A stretch of 64,000 nucleotides of DNA, taken from assembly GCF_013410115.1 (NCBI RefSeq), contig NZ_JACCCV010000002.1, positions 992,001 to 1,056,000 of the forward strand, given 5' to 3'. Of the stretch, positions 23,956 through 33,649 are shown piece after piece. This DNA is from Tunturiibacter gelidiferens. GTDB lineage: Bacteria; Acidobacteriota; Terriglobia; Terriglobales; Acidobacteriaceae. Below the pieces are notes generated by a model that searched no databases, was not told where the DNA came from, and worked only from the letters and a program-made list of their open reading frames with translations. A program made the position numbers and the translations under genes. Within the stretch, counting starts at the first letter, position 1; every line of letters starts with the position of its first letter.

Positions 23956-25362
23956 CTATCCTCTCGCGACAACCCTGAAGTCGTCCGGCTCCTGGGCAAG
24001 CGGCGTATCCCATCCGCAGCAAGGAACAATATTCCTCCCTGCCTCTGGCGGACCCCACGTGTGGGGCTCGTAAACGTACACCGGCGTATCTTCTTTGAGA
24101 ACAGGATCGACAATCCGCCAGGCCTCTTCAACGTAATCCTGTCGCGCAAATAGCGTAGCGTCACCGGCAATCGCGTCCGTTAGCACCCGCTCGTACGCCT
24201 CCATCTCCTGCGGACTCGGATGACGGCTCGCAATCAACTCCACCGCCTCGCGCCCGCCCCCAAGCTCGTCCGCGACAGAGACCGACATCGCCACTGTCAT
24301 CTCCGGACTAATGCGGAAGCGCATATAGTTCTGCGCCGTATTCGGCTCTGTGATGTTCGTGGTCGGTGGTTTGCGAAACCGCGCCATCACCTCCATGCAT
24401 GTCACCGGAAGATTTTTTCCCGCACGGATGTAGAAAGGAACACCGTCCCATCTCCACGATTTAATCTCCAGCTTAAGACAAGCAAACGTCTCGACCTTCG
24501 AGTTCGGCGCAACACCCTTCTCATCCAGATAGCCGCGAAACTGTCCACGAACCAGATCTTTCGACTCGATCGGTGGAATGGCCTTGAGCACCTTCACCTT
24601 CTCATCACGCATCGACTCAGCATCGCCTCGCGCCGGACACTCCATCGCGAGATTACACATCACCTGGAAGATATGGTTTTGAATCACATCGCGAATCGCG
24701 CCCGTCTGGTCGTAAAAAGCGCCACGGCCCTGAACGCCAAAGTCTTCCGCCATCGTGATCTGAACGGTCTCAACATAGTCACGATTCCAGATCGGCTCCA
24801 GAAATGTGTTCGAAAAGCGAAAGGACACCATGTTATGAACCGGCCCCTTCGCCAGGTAATGATCGATACGAAAGATCGATGACTCCGGAAACGCCGACAG
24901 CAAAATCCGGTTCAGCTCCTGTGCCGAAGCCAGATCATGCCCGAACGGCTTCTCCACAATCATCCGAGCGCCCTTGGCCGAGCCGGACTTCACCAACTGC
25001 TCGACCACCTCCTCGAACAAAGAAGGAGGAATCGCCAGATAATGAGCGGGATGTTCCGAAGAACCCAACGCCTTCCGCACCGCGACAAACGTAGCCGGAT
25101 CCACATAGTCGCCATCGACATACTGCAGCAGCGACTTCAGCTTCTCCCACGCTGCAGGATCGAGTCCGCCATGTTTCTCGAGACTATCCTGGGCACGCGC
25201 CTTGAACTGGTCAAGGTTCCAACCAGCCTTCGCCACACCAATCACCGGCACGTTGAGGGTGCCCCGCTTGACCATCGACTGAAGCGCAGGAAATATCTTC
25301 TTATAAGCAAGGTCGCCGGTCGCGCCAAAGAAGACCAGCGCATCGGAATGAGTTTGACTCAC
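23956..25362 (-). CDS. zwf: Glucose-6-phosphate 1-dehydrogenase
   Basis: The GTG start follows AAGGAG. The 468-residue enzyme oxidises glucose 6-phosphate to 6-phosphogluconolactone with NADP or NAD. The N-terminal Rossmann motif is [17 protein letters not shown], and the substrate site is [13 protein letters not shown], where most enzymes have RIDHYLGKE; the catalytic His and Lys are kept but the following Glu is Gly. The length is slightly short for the family (about 480-510). It is the last gene of pgi-gnd-zwf, 25 nt after gnd. Confidence 0.92.
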   Translation of the reverse strand: MSQTHSDALVFFGATGDLAYKKIFPALQSMVKRGTLNVPVIGVAKAGWNLDQFKARAQDSLEKHGGLDPAAWEKLKSLLQYVDGDYVDPATFVAVRKALGSSEHPAHYLAIPPSLFEEVVEQLVKSGSAKGARMIVEKPFGHDLASAQELNRILLSAFPESSIFRIDHYLAKGPVHNMVSFRFSNTFLEPIWNRDYVETVQITMAEDFGVQGRGAFYDQTGAIRDVIQNHIFQVMCNLAMECPARGDAESMRDEKVKVLKAIPPIESKDLVRGQFRGYLDEKGVAPNSKVETFACLKLEIKSWRWDGVPFYIRAGKNLPVTCMEVMARFRKPPTTNITEPNTAQNYMRFRISPEMTVAMSVSVADELGGGREAVELIASRHPSPQEMEAYERVLTDAIAGDATLFARQDYVEEAWRIVDPVLKEDTPVYVYEPHTWGPPEAGRNIVPCCGWDTPLAQEPDDFRVVARG

Positions 25363-25387
25363 GAGTTTTCTCCTTCAAGTCCTAAGA

Positions 25388-26410
25388 CTATTTTTCGTGC
25401 GGCTTCTCAAGATGGCCGCCAAAGGCGAAGCGCATCGCAGACAACAGCTTGTTCGAGAAGTCAGCCTCACCTCGCGAACTGAACCGCGTATAGAGCGCCG
25501 TCGTCAGCACAGGAGTTGGAACGCCTTCATCGATCGCAGCCTTGATCGTCCACCGTCCTTCACCCGAATCCGAGACCCTGCCGCCATACTTCGACAGCTC
25601 CGGATCTCCAATCAGCGCCGACGCGGTCAGATCCAGCAGCCACGATGCAATCACGCTTCCGCGGCGCCATACCTCGGCGACATCGGGCAGGTTGAAGTCG
25701 TACAGATAATGCTCCGGATCTCGCAACGGCGTCGTCTCAGCATCGATCTCCGCCGTGTGCTTGCCGATATCGGCCGCCTTCAGCACGCCCAGACCCTCAG
25801 CATAAGCCGCCATCATCCCGTACTCGATCCCGTTATGCACCATCTTGACGAAGTGACCGCCGCCCGTCTCCCCACAGTGCAGATACCCCAACTCCGCCGT
25901 CCCACCAACCTTCTCGCGCCCCGGAGTCTTGGGAATATCGCCAATCCCAGGAGCAATCGTCTTGAAGATTGGATCCAGATGCTCAACGACAGCCTTCGGT
26001 CCGCCAATCATCATGCAGTACCCGCGCTCGAGTCCCCATACGCCTCCGCTCGTGCCCACATCGACATAGCGAATTCCCTTAGGCTCAAGCTCCTTGGAAC
26101 GGCGAATGTCGTCGATGTAATACGAATTCCCACCGTCGATCAGAATATCGTCCTTCTCCAGGTGAGGCACCAGTTCAGCGATCGTCTGATCCACAACTCC
26201 CGCAGGAATCATCAGCCAGATAGCGCGCGGCTTGGACAGTTTGCTAACGAAGTCGCCGAGCGAAGATCCTCCCGTGACGCCCTTCTCCTTCGCAAGGTCA
26301 GAGACTACCTGTTGCGACCTGTCGAAGACGACGCATTCATGCCCATTCTTCGCCAACCGTTTCACCATGTTGGCACCCATCCTGCCCAGGCCTATCATTC
26401 CAAGTTGCAT
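25388..26410 (-). CDS. gnd: 6-phosphogluconate dehydrogenase, decarboxylating (short type)
   Basis: The ATG at 26410 follows AGGGAG by 7 nt. The 340-residue protein is of the short, single-copy-tail type (YqeC/GntZ-like) rather than the 470-residue enteric type. Motifs are GMIGLGRMGANM (cofactor), DGGNSYYIDD, DVGTSGGVWGLERGYCMMIG, and HCGETGGGHFVKMVHNGIEY with the catalytic Lys. It converts 6-phosphogluconate to ribulose 5-phosphate and CO2. The short type often prefers NAD; that is not decidable here. Confidence 0.9.
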   Translation of the reverse strand: MQLGMIGLGRMGANMVKRLAKNGHECVVFDRSQQVVSDLAKEKGVTGGSSLGDFVSKLSKPRAIWLMIPAGVVDQTIAELVPHLEKDDILIDGGNSYYIDDIRRSKELEPKGIRYVDVGTSGGVWGLERGYCMMIGGPKAVVEHLDPIFKTIAPGIGDIPKTPGREKVGGTAELGYLHCGETGGGHFVKMVHNGIEYGMMAAYAEGLGVLKAADIGKHTAEIDAETTPLRDPEHYLYDFNLPDVAEVWRRGSVIASWLLDLTASALIGDPELSKYGGRVSDSGEGRWTIKAAIDEGVPTPVLTTALYTRFSSRGEADFSNKLLSAMRFAFGGHLEKPHEK

Positions 26411-26491
26411 TAAACGCTCCCTTTCCAAAGTTGCTGGTTCACTGAACATCAAAAACGGCGCAGAGTCTTCTTGCGTCCGTTAGCCGCCGGG

Positions 26492-28126
26492 CTATTTGTT
26501 CTTCCTGTATCTCCGAATCAAATTTGTTGTAGAAGTATCATGCGAAAGCTCAGGCTCCGTCTTACTCTCCAGCTCTCCGATAATCTTCTGTGCCAGCACC
26601 TTGCCAAGCTCAACGCCCCATTGATCGAACGAGTCGATGCTCCAGATAGTACCTTGCGTGAACACCGCATGCTCGTACAGAGCAATCAATTTTCCCAACA
26701 CCTCCGGAGTCAGGTGATCCGCAAGGATCGTATTCGACGGACGATTGCCCTCGAACACCCGATGCGGAACCAGCCAATCGGGCGTACCCTCCGCCTTCAC
26801 CTGCTCCGCCGTCTTGCCGAACGCCAGCGCTTCAGCCTGCGCAAACACATTCGCCATCAGCATATCGTGATGCTGCCCCAGCGGATTGAGCGTCTTGTAA
26901 AACCCAATAAAGTCGCAAGGGATCAACCGTGTTCCCTGGTGGATCAGCTGATAGAACGAGTGCTGTCCATTCGTCCCAGGCTCGCCCCAATAGATCGGCC
27001 CCGTCTCGGTCGCAACATGCGTTCCATCAAGCGTCACGTGCTTGCCGTTGCTCTCCATCGTCAACTGCTGCAGGTATGCCGGAAAACGCTTCAGGTACTG
27101 CTCATACGGCAGAACCGCAACGGTCTGCGCATCGAAAAAATCGGTGTACCAGACTGTGAGCAGCCCCAGCAGAACGGGCAGATTGCTCGCGAACGGCGCG
27201 GTACGGAAGTGCTCATCCATTTGATGAAAACCATCCAGCATCGCGCGAAAATTGTCCGGCCCAATCGCCAGCATCGTCGACAGCCCGATCGCCGAATCCA
27301 TCGAATAGCGCCCACCGACCCAGTCCCAGAACTCAAACATATTCGCCGTATCAATGCCGAACTTTGCAACCTCTTTGGCGTTCGTCGAGATCGCCACGAA
27401 GTGCTTCGCAACCGCCTTCTCGTCGCCGCCCAATCCAGCAAGGGACCAGTCCCGTGCCGAGTGCGCATTCGTCATCGTCTCAAGCGTCGTAAAGGTCTTC
27501 GAAGCAACCAGAAAAAGCGTCTCATCCGCATTGAGATCCTGCACAGCCTCCGCAAAGTCCGTGCCATCCACATTCGAGACGAACCGGAAGGTGATATCGC
27601 GCTGGCTATAGTGCTTCAGCGCTTCATACGCCATCACCGGCCCAAGATCTGAGCCGCCGATCCCAATATTAATGACATTCTTAATCCGCTTTCCAGTGTG
27701 TCCCTTCCACGCTCCACTTCGGACACGTTCCGCGAAGGCGGCCATCTTGTCCAATACGACATGAACCGCCGGCACAACGTCCTCACCATCGACGATGATC
27801 TTCTCACCCTTCGGCGCGCGCAACGCAACATGCAGCACAGCCCGATTCTCGGTGATATTAATCTTCTCCCCACGGAACATCGCGTCGATCCGTGCTCTTA
27901 ACCCCGACTCCTCCGCCAGCTGAATCAGAAGTTTCAGCGTCTCGTCCGTAATCCGATTCTTCGAGTAGTCGAGAAAGATCCCAGCAGCTTCAAGGGTGAA
28001 CCGCTCCCCGCGCGCCGGATCATCCGCAAACAGCTGGCGTAGCGTCTTGTCGTGGATCTGCTGATAGTGCGCACCCAGCGCCTTCCATGCCGAACGCTCG
28101 CCGAGCGGCGTCAATTTCGTAGTCAT
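26492..28126 (-). CDS. pgi: Glucose-6-phosphate isomerase
   Basis: The ATG follows AAGGAG. The 544-residue protein is a full-length class I phosphoglucose isomerase with [28 protein letters not shown], the Ser-rich phosphate-binding loop [16 protein letters not shown], and the catalytic Glu in [12 protein letters not shown] and NGKHVTLDG regions. It interconverts glucose 6-phosphate and fructose 6-phosphate. It is the first gene of the operon with gnd and zwf, so the cell can tune glycolytic against pentose phosphate flux with one promoter. Confidence 0.93.
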   Translation of the reverse strand: MTTKLTPLGERSAWKALGAHYQQIHDKTLRQLFADDPARGERFTLEAAGIFLDYSKNRITDETLKLLIQLAEESGLRARIDAMFRGEKINITENRAVLHVALRAPKGEKIIVDGEDVVPAVHVVLDKMAAFAERVRSGAWKGHTGKRIKNVINIGIGGSDLGPVMAYEALKHYSQRDITFRFVSNVDGTDFAEAVQDLNADETLFLVASKTFTTLETMTNAHSARDWSLAGLGGDEKAVAKHFVAISTNAKEVAKFGIDTANMFEFWDWVGGRYSMDSAIGLSTMLAIGPDNFRAMLDGFHQMDEHFRTAPFASNLPVLLGLLTVWYTDFFDAQTVAVLPYEQYLKRFPAYLQQLTMESNGKHVTLDGTHVATETGPIYWGEPGTNGQHSFYQLIHQGTRLIPCDFIGFYKTLNPLGQHHDMLMANVFAQAEALAFGKTAEQVKAEGTPDWLVPHRVFEGNRPSNTILADHLTPEVLGKLIALYEHAVFTQGTIWSIDSFDQWGVELGKVLAQKIIGELESKTEPELSHDTSTTNLIRRYRKNK

Positions 28127-28465
28127 CTACATACTCCTTGCATCTCTGTTTGTTCCGCCAAACCAGACTACTATCCATTCCTGTTACAAGTAACGTGTGG
28201 AAGGAGTAAGCCGAAAAAACTCGGCACATTTCCCCAAAATTAACGAAAATACTTCAGTACGCAAGTTCGCATCACTCCCGCTCCCCCGTGGTTCGCTCTC
28301 TCTGCAGTAGATGACGAAAAGGCAAATAGATATTCCTGAAAATACCGAGCCCGTTCCATCGTCTATGAGAAGACTGGCCGCATAAAAGTTACCACTTTTA
28401 TGAAGATGATCAGTTAAGGCTCTTTTTCGCATTCAGCCGTCGCAAATCAGTTACGTGCTGTCTCT
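28127..28465. other. Intergenic region upstream of pgi and downstream of glmM
   Basis: No gene is seen. A perfect AT-rich inverted repeat, CATAAAAGT-TACC-ACTTTTATG, occupies 28381-28402. It is not followed by a T-run, so it is more likely a regulator site or an mRNA 3' stem of the glmM transcript than a canonical terminator. Confidence 0.45.
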
Positions 28466-29812
28466 TCAAACACCAATCTCGGTACGAATCGCCGCAGCTA
28501 TCGTGTCGGCATGATGCCGCATGAGCGGCTCTGATTCAGCCTCGATCATCACCCGCGCCAAAGCCTCCGTGCCACTGTAACGAATCACAACTCGGCCCGA
28601 GTCAGCAAGTTCCACCTCGGCAGCGCGAATAGCAGCAGCCACATTTGGAATCCCTTCAAGCGGTCTCTTCTCGCGCACCTTGACGTTCACAATCACCTGC
28701 GGAAAAACCTTCAGATCTGCCACAAGTTCCGCTAAAGACTTCCCGCTCCTGTGGACAACATCCAGCAGCAGCAAAGCAGTCAGCAGTCCATCCCCCGTCG
28801 TGCTGCGTCCGCTAAAGATAATATGACCGGACTGTTCTCCGCCCAGGGCTGCGCCGGTGGCGATCATCTGCTCAAGAACATACTTGTCTCCGACAGCGGC
28901 GCGAAGCATGTCGATTCCGCTGCGTTTCAGCGCCGCCTCAAGCCCCATGTTCGACATCGTCGTCGCAACCACCGTCGAGTTCGTCAAAAGCCCACGACGT
29001 TGTAGATCGCGTGCTGCCAGCAGAAGTACGGCATCCCCATTCACAACGCGACCATGCTCATCTGCAAAGAGCGCACGGTCGGCATCGCCATCGAACGTAA
29101 TCCCCATCGACGCCTTGCACCTCTTCACCTGTTCGGCAACGATCTCCGGGTGCAATGCCCCGCAGTCCTCATTGATATTTCTCCCATCCGGACTGGCGTG
29201 AGTAATCAAAACCTCTCCGCCAAGATCAGAAAACAGCTGCGGTGCAACCGACGAAGCAGCTCCATTGGCGCAGTCGATCACGATCCGCTTCCCATCCAGT
29301 GAAAGCTCAGAAACGGACGCCAACAGAAACTGAACATACTCTGCGCGGTCGGCCTCATTCACAGCAGGCGACGCGGTCCTTTGCGGCGACGTCGTCGATG
29401 CAGCAAGTTGACGGAAGATCTCCTCTTCGATCGCAAGCTCAACGGCATCCGGAAGCTTATAACCATCTGGCCCAAAGAGTTTAATGCCGTTGTCCTGCCA
29501 CGGATTGTGTGAGGCCGAGATGACGACGCCGGTAGCGAAGCCATGAGTATGCGTGAGAAACGCAACCGCCGGCGTTGTGATCACACCAGCGCTTTCAACA
29601 GAAGCTCCGCCCTCATCGAGCCCGGCGGTCAAGGTTGCGGCAATCCATTCGCTGGATTCGCGAGTATCCATTCCGAGTAAGACACGCGGCGTCGGAGTCT
29701 TCGCACCGAGAATATGTGCAAGAGCAAGTCCGATAGCGTATACCGTGGTGGCATCAAGTGGTGACTGCCCTGCGACAGCGCGAATGCCGTCGGTTCCAAA
29801 GAGCTTCTTCAT
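28466..29812 (-). CDS. glmM: Phosphoglucosamine mutase
   Basis: The 448-residue enzyme interconverts glucosamine 6-phosphate and 1-phosphate for UDP-GlcNAc synthesis, feeding peptidoglycan and lipopolysaccharide. The phosphoserine loop is VVISASHNPWQDNGIKLFG, the metal site is TFDGDADRALF, the sugar-binding loop is GGEQSGHIIF, and the C-terminal phosphate site is VIRYSGTEALARVMIEAE. Length and start (MKKLFGTDGIR) are canonical. Its ATG overlaps the stop of xseA by four bases (ATGA). Confidence 0.95.
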   Translation of the reverse strand: MKKLFGTDGIRAVAGQSPLDATTVYAIGLALAHILGAKTPTPRVLLGMDTRESSEWIAATLTAGLDEGGASVESAGVITTPAVAFLTHTHGFATGVVISASHNPWQDNGIKLFGPDGYKLPDAVELAIEEEIFRQLAASTTSPQRTASPAVNEADRAEYVQFLLASVSELSLDGKRIVIDCANGAASSVAPQLFSDLGGEVLITHASPDGRNINEDCGALHPEIVAEQVKRCKASMGITFDGDADRALFADEHGRVVNGDAVLLLAARDLQRRGLLTNSTVVATTMSNMGLEAALKRSGIDMLRAAVGDKYVLEQMIATGAALGGEQSGHIIFSGRSTTGDGLLTALLLLDVVHRSGKSLAELVADLKVFPQVIVNVKVREKRPLEGIPNVAAAIRAAEVELADSGRVVIRYSGTEALARVMIEAESEPLMRHHADTIAAAIRTEIGV

Positions 29813-31455
29813 GACTTCCAGGTCTCCATTATGTTTGCGTCTTCCATATGAGTCTGACTTATTTCGGCCTCGAGCGTCCCCTGTGCAAGCCGCGCGCGTA
29901 TCGTCTGTCCAACCGCGGCATCTGCGGAGGAACGCAGCAACGTACCGTCTGCAGCGCCGCCTTGCAAATAAACGAGAGCATAGCCACGCGATAAGACTGC
30001 GAGTGGCGACAGCGCGTCGAGCCTCGCCGAAGTCATTTCGAGACGTGTATGCCGACTCGCAACCGTCTGAACCGCGGCGCGCTGCAACCGCACCGCCACA
30101 GCCTGCAAACGATGATCCGTCGCGGCAATGCGAATAGAAATATCCTGGCGCCGGAGACGATCACTCATCGAATTCAGCCGTTGGATCGGAACGCGAAGGC
30201 GCCCTTGCGCTGCCGCCTCAAGACGTAGCCGAAGCTCGTCGAGCCGTTGGTCTCTGCGGTTGACGGCATCTCGCAGTCGGTTCAAAACCGCCTCCGCAGA
30301 AAGTCGTGCGTAGCGCTGTCGTGCGTGCATCAGGTGGAATCTTCCAGCACGTTGCACTCTCGCACTCAACGCAGCCACGCGCTCCTCGATGCGATGTTGG
30401 GCAGACGTAATCAACTCGGCAGCAGCCGAAGGCGTCGCCGCGCGAAGATCCGCGACAAAATCGGCGATCGTGAAGTCCGTCTCGTGGCCAATTGCAGAGA
30501 CGACAGGCAGTCCGGACGCGGCGATCGTACGGGCCAGCGCCTCATCGTTGAAGCCGGCGAGATCTTCCATCGACCCGCCGCCTCTTGCAACCACGATGAC
30601 ATCGACCAGCGAAGCATTTTTGTTGAACCACCGAATCCCTGCAGCGACAGACTCCGGACTGGACCCACCTTGCATCGTAGCGGGATACACCAGCAGATTG
30701 AGCCGCGCATGACGACGGCGAACGACCGTAACGATGTCGCGGATCACTGCGCCGGAGAGTGAAGTAACGACGCCAACACACTTCGGGAACGATGGCAGCT
30801 GACGTTTACGCGACGCATCAAACAGTCCTTCTGCAAGCAGTCGCGCCTTCAGCTGCTCGAACGCAAGTTGCAACGCACCGGCGCCGCGAGGTTCCATCGT
30901 CTCCGCGATAAGCTGCAGCTGCCCGCGGCTCTCATACACAGAGATGCGGCCACGAACCAGAACGGAAAGCCCATCCGCAGGCCGAAAACGTAACAAACCC
31001 GCCTGACGGCGAAACAGCACAACCGGCAACTGGGCCTCGCCATCCTTCAACGTGAAGTAGATGTGCCCCGAGGGGGCCGGCCGGCAGTTGGAGATCTCAC
31101 CTTCGACCCAGAGGTCGGTATAGGTCATCTCGATCTGTTGTCTAACGTTCGTCACAAGGGAGCGAACGCTCCAGATGCGACGCTCAGTCACCGGTTCCCT
31201 CATGCCCGGCACACTTCGAGGCGGGGGTTTTATCGCAATCTCGCTGGACCCTTCACTGCGAGGGACTGAATCAACAGAAGCAGCAACCGCGATCGCGGCC
31301 TCTTCCTCAAAGAATGAAAAAAAATCCGTTTGAAGCAGCAGGTCCGGCGACGGAATTGCCGGAGCCTTCGATGTTGACCGTCTTTCAGTCCGGACCTTCC
31401 CTCGCCGCGCTCGAAGGCTGGCCAGTGTCGGCGGATTGTCTTCCCTTTCGGACAT
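29809..31455 (-). CDS. xseA: Exodeoxyribonuclease VII large subunit
   Basis: The start at 31455 (MSEREDNPPTLASLRARRGK) is a choice among close in-frame Met codons. The 548-residue protein has an unusual charged N-terminal extension of about 85 residues before the OB-fold (WSVRSLVTNVRQQIEMTYTD, LWVEGEISNCRPAPSGHIYF). The catalytic core follows with VVARGGGSMEDLAGFNDE and VSAIGHETDFTIADFVADLR, then a coiled-coil region (350-500). With XseB it degrades single-stranded DNA from both ends; no xseB is in the window. It is cotranscribed with glmM and probably with the DUF2905 and response-regulator genes. Confidence 0.92.
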   Translation of the reverse strand: MSEREDNPPTLASLRARRGKVRTERRSTSKAPAIPSPDLLLQTDFFSFFEEEAAIAVAASVDSVPRSEGSSEIAIKPPPRSVPGMREPVTERRIWSVRSLVTNVRQQIEMTYTDLWVEGEISNCRPAPSGHIYFTLKDGEAQLPVVLFRRQAGLLRFRPADGLSVLVRGRISVYESRGQLQLIAETMEPRGAGALQLAFEQLKARLLAEGLFDASRKRQLPSFPKCVGVVTSLSGAVIRDIVTVVRRRHARLNLLVYPATMQGGSSPESVAAGIRWFNKNASLVDVIVVARGGGSMEDLAGFNDEALARTIAASGLPVVSAIGHETDFTIADFVADLRAATPSAAAELITSAQHRIEERVAALSARVQRAGRFHLMHARQRYARLSAEAVLNRLRDAVNRRDQRLDELRLRLEAAAQGRLRVPIQRLNSMSDRLRRQDISIRIAATDHRLQAVAVRLQRAAVQTVASRHTRLEMTSARLDALSPLAVLSRGYALVYLQGGAADGTLLRSSADAAVGQTIRARLAQGTLEAEISQTHMEDANIMETWKS

Positions 31456-31495
31456 CTTGCCTGAGTCTAGCATCGCGACGCGGCTAATCGGACGG

Positions 31496-31720
31496 TCAGC
31501 GGCGCAGCCGTCCCACAACCCAAAGAATCACGCTCAGAAGAACACTGATCAGAATCGAAGTCGCGATTGGAAACGAAACCGACCATCCCCGGCCACGCCA
31601 GCTGAGGTCCCCAGAGAGGCGTCCAAGAGGCAGATTCAGGCGATTCAGCCCGAGAATGATCCCCCCGGCAAAAGCCAGCAGCAACCCGAGGATGAGGAGA
31701 GTACGGCCTAGCTCAGGCAT
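31496..31720 (-). CDS. DUF2905 small membrane protein
   Basis: The 74-residue protein has two membrane helices (LLILGLLLAFAGGIILGL and FPIATSILISVLLSVILWVV) joined by a short Arg/Gly loop (NLPLGRLSGDLSWRGRGWSV). This is the DUF2905 pattern, a widespread family of unknown function. It lies between the response regulator (13 nt upstream) and xseA (40 nt downstream) on the same strand. Confidence 0.85.
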   Translation of the reverse strand: MPELGRTLLILGLLLAFAGGIILGLNRLNLPLGRLSGDLSWRGRGWSVSFPIATSILISVLLSVILWVVGRLRR

Positions 31721-31733
31721 GCCGCATCACTCG

Positions 31734-32105
31734 CTAAGCAGTCGCCAGCAGCACGGCAGCCTCACGTAGAAGCTCCGAGGGCTGACACGGTTTTGTAAGT
31801 ATGCCTACAGGCCTCGACCAGGTACGCGCCTGTTCACGCACGTTTTTCAGATTGGAATAAAAACCGGTCAGCATAAGGATGCGACACGCGGGCAGCTCCC
31901 GCGTCACATCGTTTACCAGCGAAAGTCCATCTCGTCCGGGCATCGACACGTCGCATAACAACAGGTTAGGCACAAACTCGCGAGAACACTCTAACCCTTG
32001 ATCAGCGGAGTAAGCGGCCTTCGCCTTGAAACCACTCTTCTCAAAGATAAGAGTCAGCGTGTCGGCCACCAGACGGTCATCATCAACCACCAGAACTCGA
32101 TTCAT
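31734..32105 (-). CDS. Single-domain response regulator (CheY-like)
   Basis: The 123-residue protein is one receiver domain: the acidic pocket VDDD (residues 7-10), the phospho-acceptor Asp in LLLCDVSMPGRDG, the Thr of LMLTGF and the conserved Lys in ILTKPCQP. No output domain is attached, so it acts by protein contact or phosphorelay. No histidine kinase is nearby. It heads the DUF2905-xseA-glmM cluster and is divergent from an ion channel gene. Confidence 0.9.
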   Translation of the reverse strand: MNRVLVVDDDRLVADTLTLIFEKSGFKAKAAYSADQGLECSREFVPNLLLCDVSMPGRDGLSLVNDVTRELPACRILMLTGFYSNLKNVREQARTWSRPVGILTKPCQPSELLREAAVLLATA

Positions 32106-32377
32106 CGGTGCCCTCCGTGCGAATCGTTTGGGGTGTGCACGTCAACACATGCCTGATGGGTCAAGACTAGGCTTCAAAACACATATTTGTCGAATCAAAA
32201 TTCAATGATTTCGTTCTAAAGATTTAGACTCCACTCTCCAGACAAGGTCACGAGCCAGGCTGTGCAAAACAATGTTGCGAACAACGAGCTGCGATTCCAT
32301 CCGCAGAGAATCGCAACTGCAGTCTCTGGTAAGGTTTACGACAGAACGCTGACTCCGACTGGATTAAGGATCACAAT

Positions 32378-33568
32378 TTGCAAGTCGCCGCATTCATCGC
32401 CGGTCTACTGTTTTGCCTGGGAGTCGCCCTCGACGCCTTCCAGACCATCATCCTCCCCCGCCGCCCCACCGGACGATTTCGCATCACCCGCATCTTCTTC
32501 ATCGCCACCTGGGTTCCCTGGGTCCTGATGGCCGATCGCGTCACCGACAAAAAACTCCGCGGGCAGATCTACAGCATCTACGGCCCCCTCTCCCTTCTCC
32601 TGCTTCTCCTCCTCTGGGCGATTCTTCTCATCTTCGGCTTCGGATTGTTTTACTTCTCCCTGGGCTCCCCGTTCGGCGACGCGATGCTGATCCACACCAA
32701 CAGCGCCTGGGCACAATTCGACACAGATCTGTACGTCAGCGGCACAACCCTCTTCACCCTTGGCCTGGGAGACGTCGTCCCACACAGCCTGCTCGCACGA
32801 GCCTTCATCATCTTTGAATCAGGCGTAGGCCTCGGCTTCGTCGCCCTCGTCATCGGCTACCTTCCCGTTTTGTATCAGGCTTTCTCCCGGCGGGAAATCA
32901 ACGTGGCCCTTCTCGACGCGCGCGCCGGCTCCCCGCCCAACGCAGCCGAGCTCCTCCGCCGCCACGCCTTCGAAGGAAGCGAAGAAGCCCTCATCGACCT
33001 CTTGGAGGAGTGGGAGCGATGGTCGGCCGAGATCCTCGAATCGCACATCTCCTACCCACTTCTTTGTTACTACCGTTCCCAGCACGACACCCAAAGCTGG
33101 CTCGCCGCCCTCGTCTCCATCCTGGACACCTGCGCGCTCCTCATCTCAGTCATCGAAGGCGCCCACTCCCGCCAGGCTCAACTCACCTTCGTCATGTCCC
33201 GCCACGCCCTCATCGACATCGGCGAAGTCTTCGAAGTCCTCGAACGAAAAGACGGCAAACCCCGCACCGACCCTGACCGCCTCCCCTCCAAAGACTTCTA
33301 CCATCTCTGTGAGGCGCTAGGCGAAAATCAACTCCGACTCTGTGGCGATCCCGCCGCTGCAAAACGCCTCCACACCATCCGTGCGCTCTACGAGCCGGCC
33401 GCCCACGGCCTGTCCGATTACCTGCGCCTCCCGCTCCCGGTCTGGGTCGCGCCTCCAAAAGTCAACGACCAGTGGAGCATCCTGACCAGAATGCGAACCG
33501 ACGCCGCCACAGCCTTGAAGTCCGCAGGCGATCGCACACCCTTCTTTCACGACGAAGACCACGGCTAA
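32378..33568 (+). CDS. Two-TM-pore ion channel family protein
   Basis: Translation starts at TTG, supported by AAGGA six bases upstream. The 396-residue protein has N-terminal helices (VAAFIAGLLFCLGVALDAFQ; SLLLLLLLWAILLIFGFGLF), then a pore loop with TLFTLGLGDVVP, then a pore-lining helix (IIFESGVGLGFVALVIGYLP), and a long cytoplasmic helical domain with no recognised nucleotide- or NAD-binding fold. The filter TLGLGD departs from the K+ channel consensus TVGYGD, so selectivity is uncertain. It is divergent from the response regulator. Confidence 0.75.
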   Translation: MQVAAFIAGLLFCLGVALDAFQTIILPRRPTGRFRITRIFFIATWVPWVLMADRVTDKKLRGQIYSIYGPLSLLLLLLLWAILLIFGFGLFYFSLGSPFGDAMLIHTNSAWAQFDTDLYVSGTTLFTLGLGDVVPHSLLARAFIIFESGVGLGFVALVIGYLPVLYQAFSRREINVALLDARAGSPPNAAELLRRHAFEGSEEALIDLLEEWERWSAEILESHISYPLLCYYRSQHDTQSWLAALVSILDTCALLISVIEGAHSRQAQLTFVMSRHALIDIGEVFEVLERKDGKPRTDPDRLPSKDFYHLCEALGENQLRLCGDPAAAKRLHTIRALYEPAAHGLSDYLRLPLPVWVAPPKVNDQWSILTRMRTDAATALKSAGDRTPFFHDEDHG

Positions 33569-33588
33569 TCTTCTTCCCCACACGCAGA

Positions 33589-33624
33589 TTCGGGATGCCA
33601 AGGCTGAAACCCCGGCATCCCGAA
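33589..33624. terminator. Hairpin between convergent genes
   Basis: TTCGGGATGCC and GGCATCCCGAA form a perfect 11-bp stem around a 14-nt loop, between the ends of the ion channel and TPR genes. No T-run follows on either strand, so it is a bidirectional 3'-end structure rather than a canonical terminator. Confidence 0.6.
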
Positions 33625-33649
33625 CTCACTCCCAAATTACATCCAAGAA

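Noticed and set aside
25397..27652. Two long plus-strand frames antisense to gnd and pgi
   Set aside because: Arg/His/Leu-rich composition without recognisable domains; gnd and pgi are unmistakable on the other strand.
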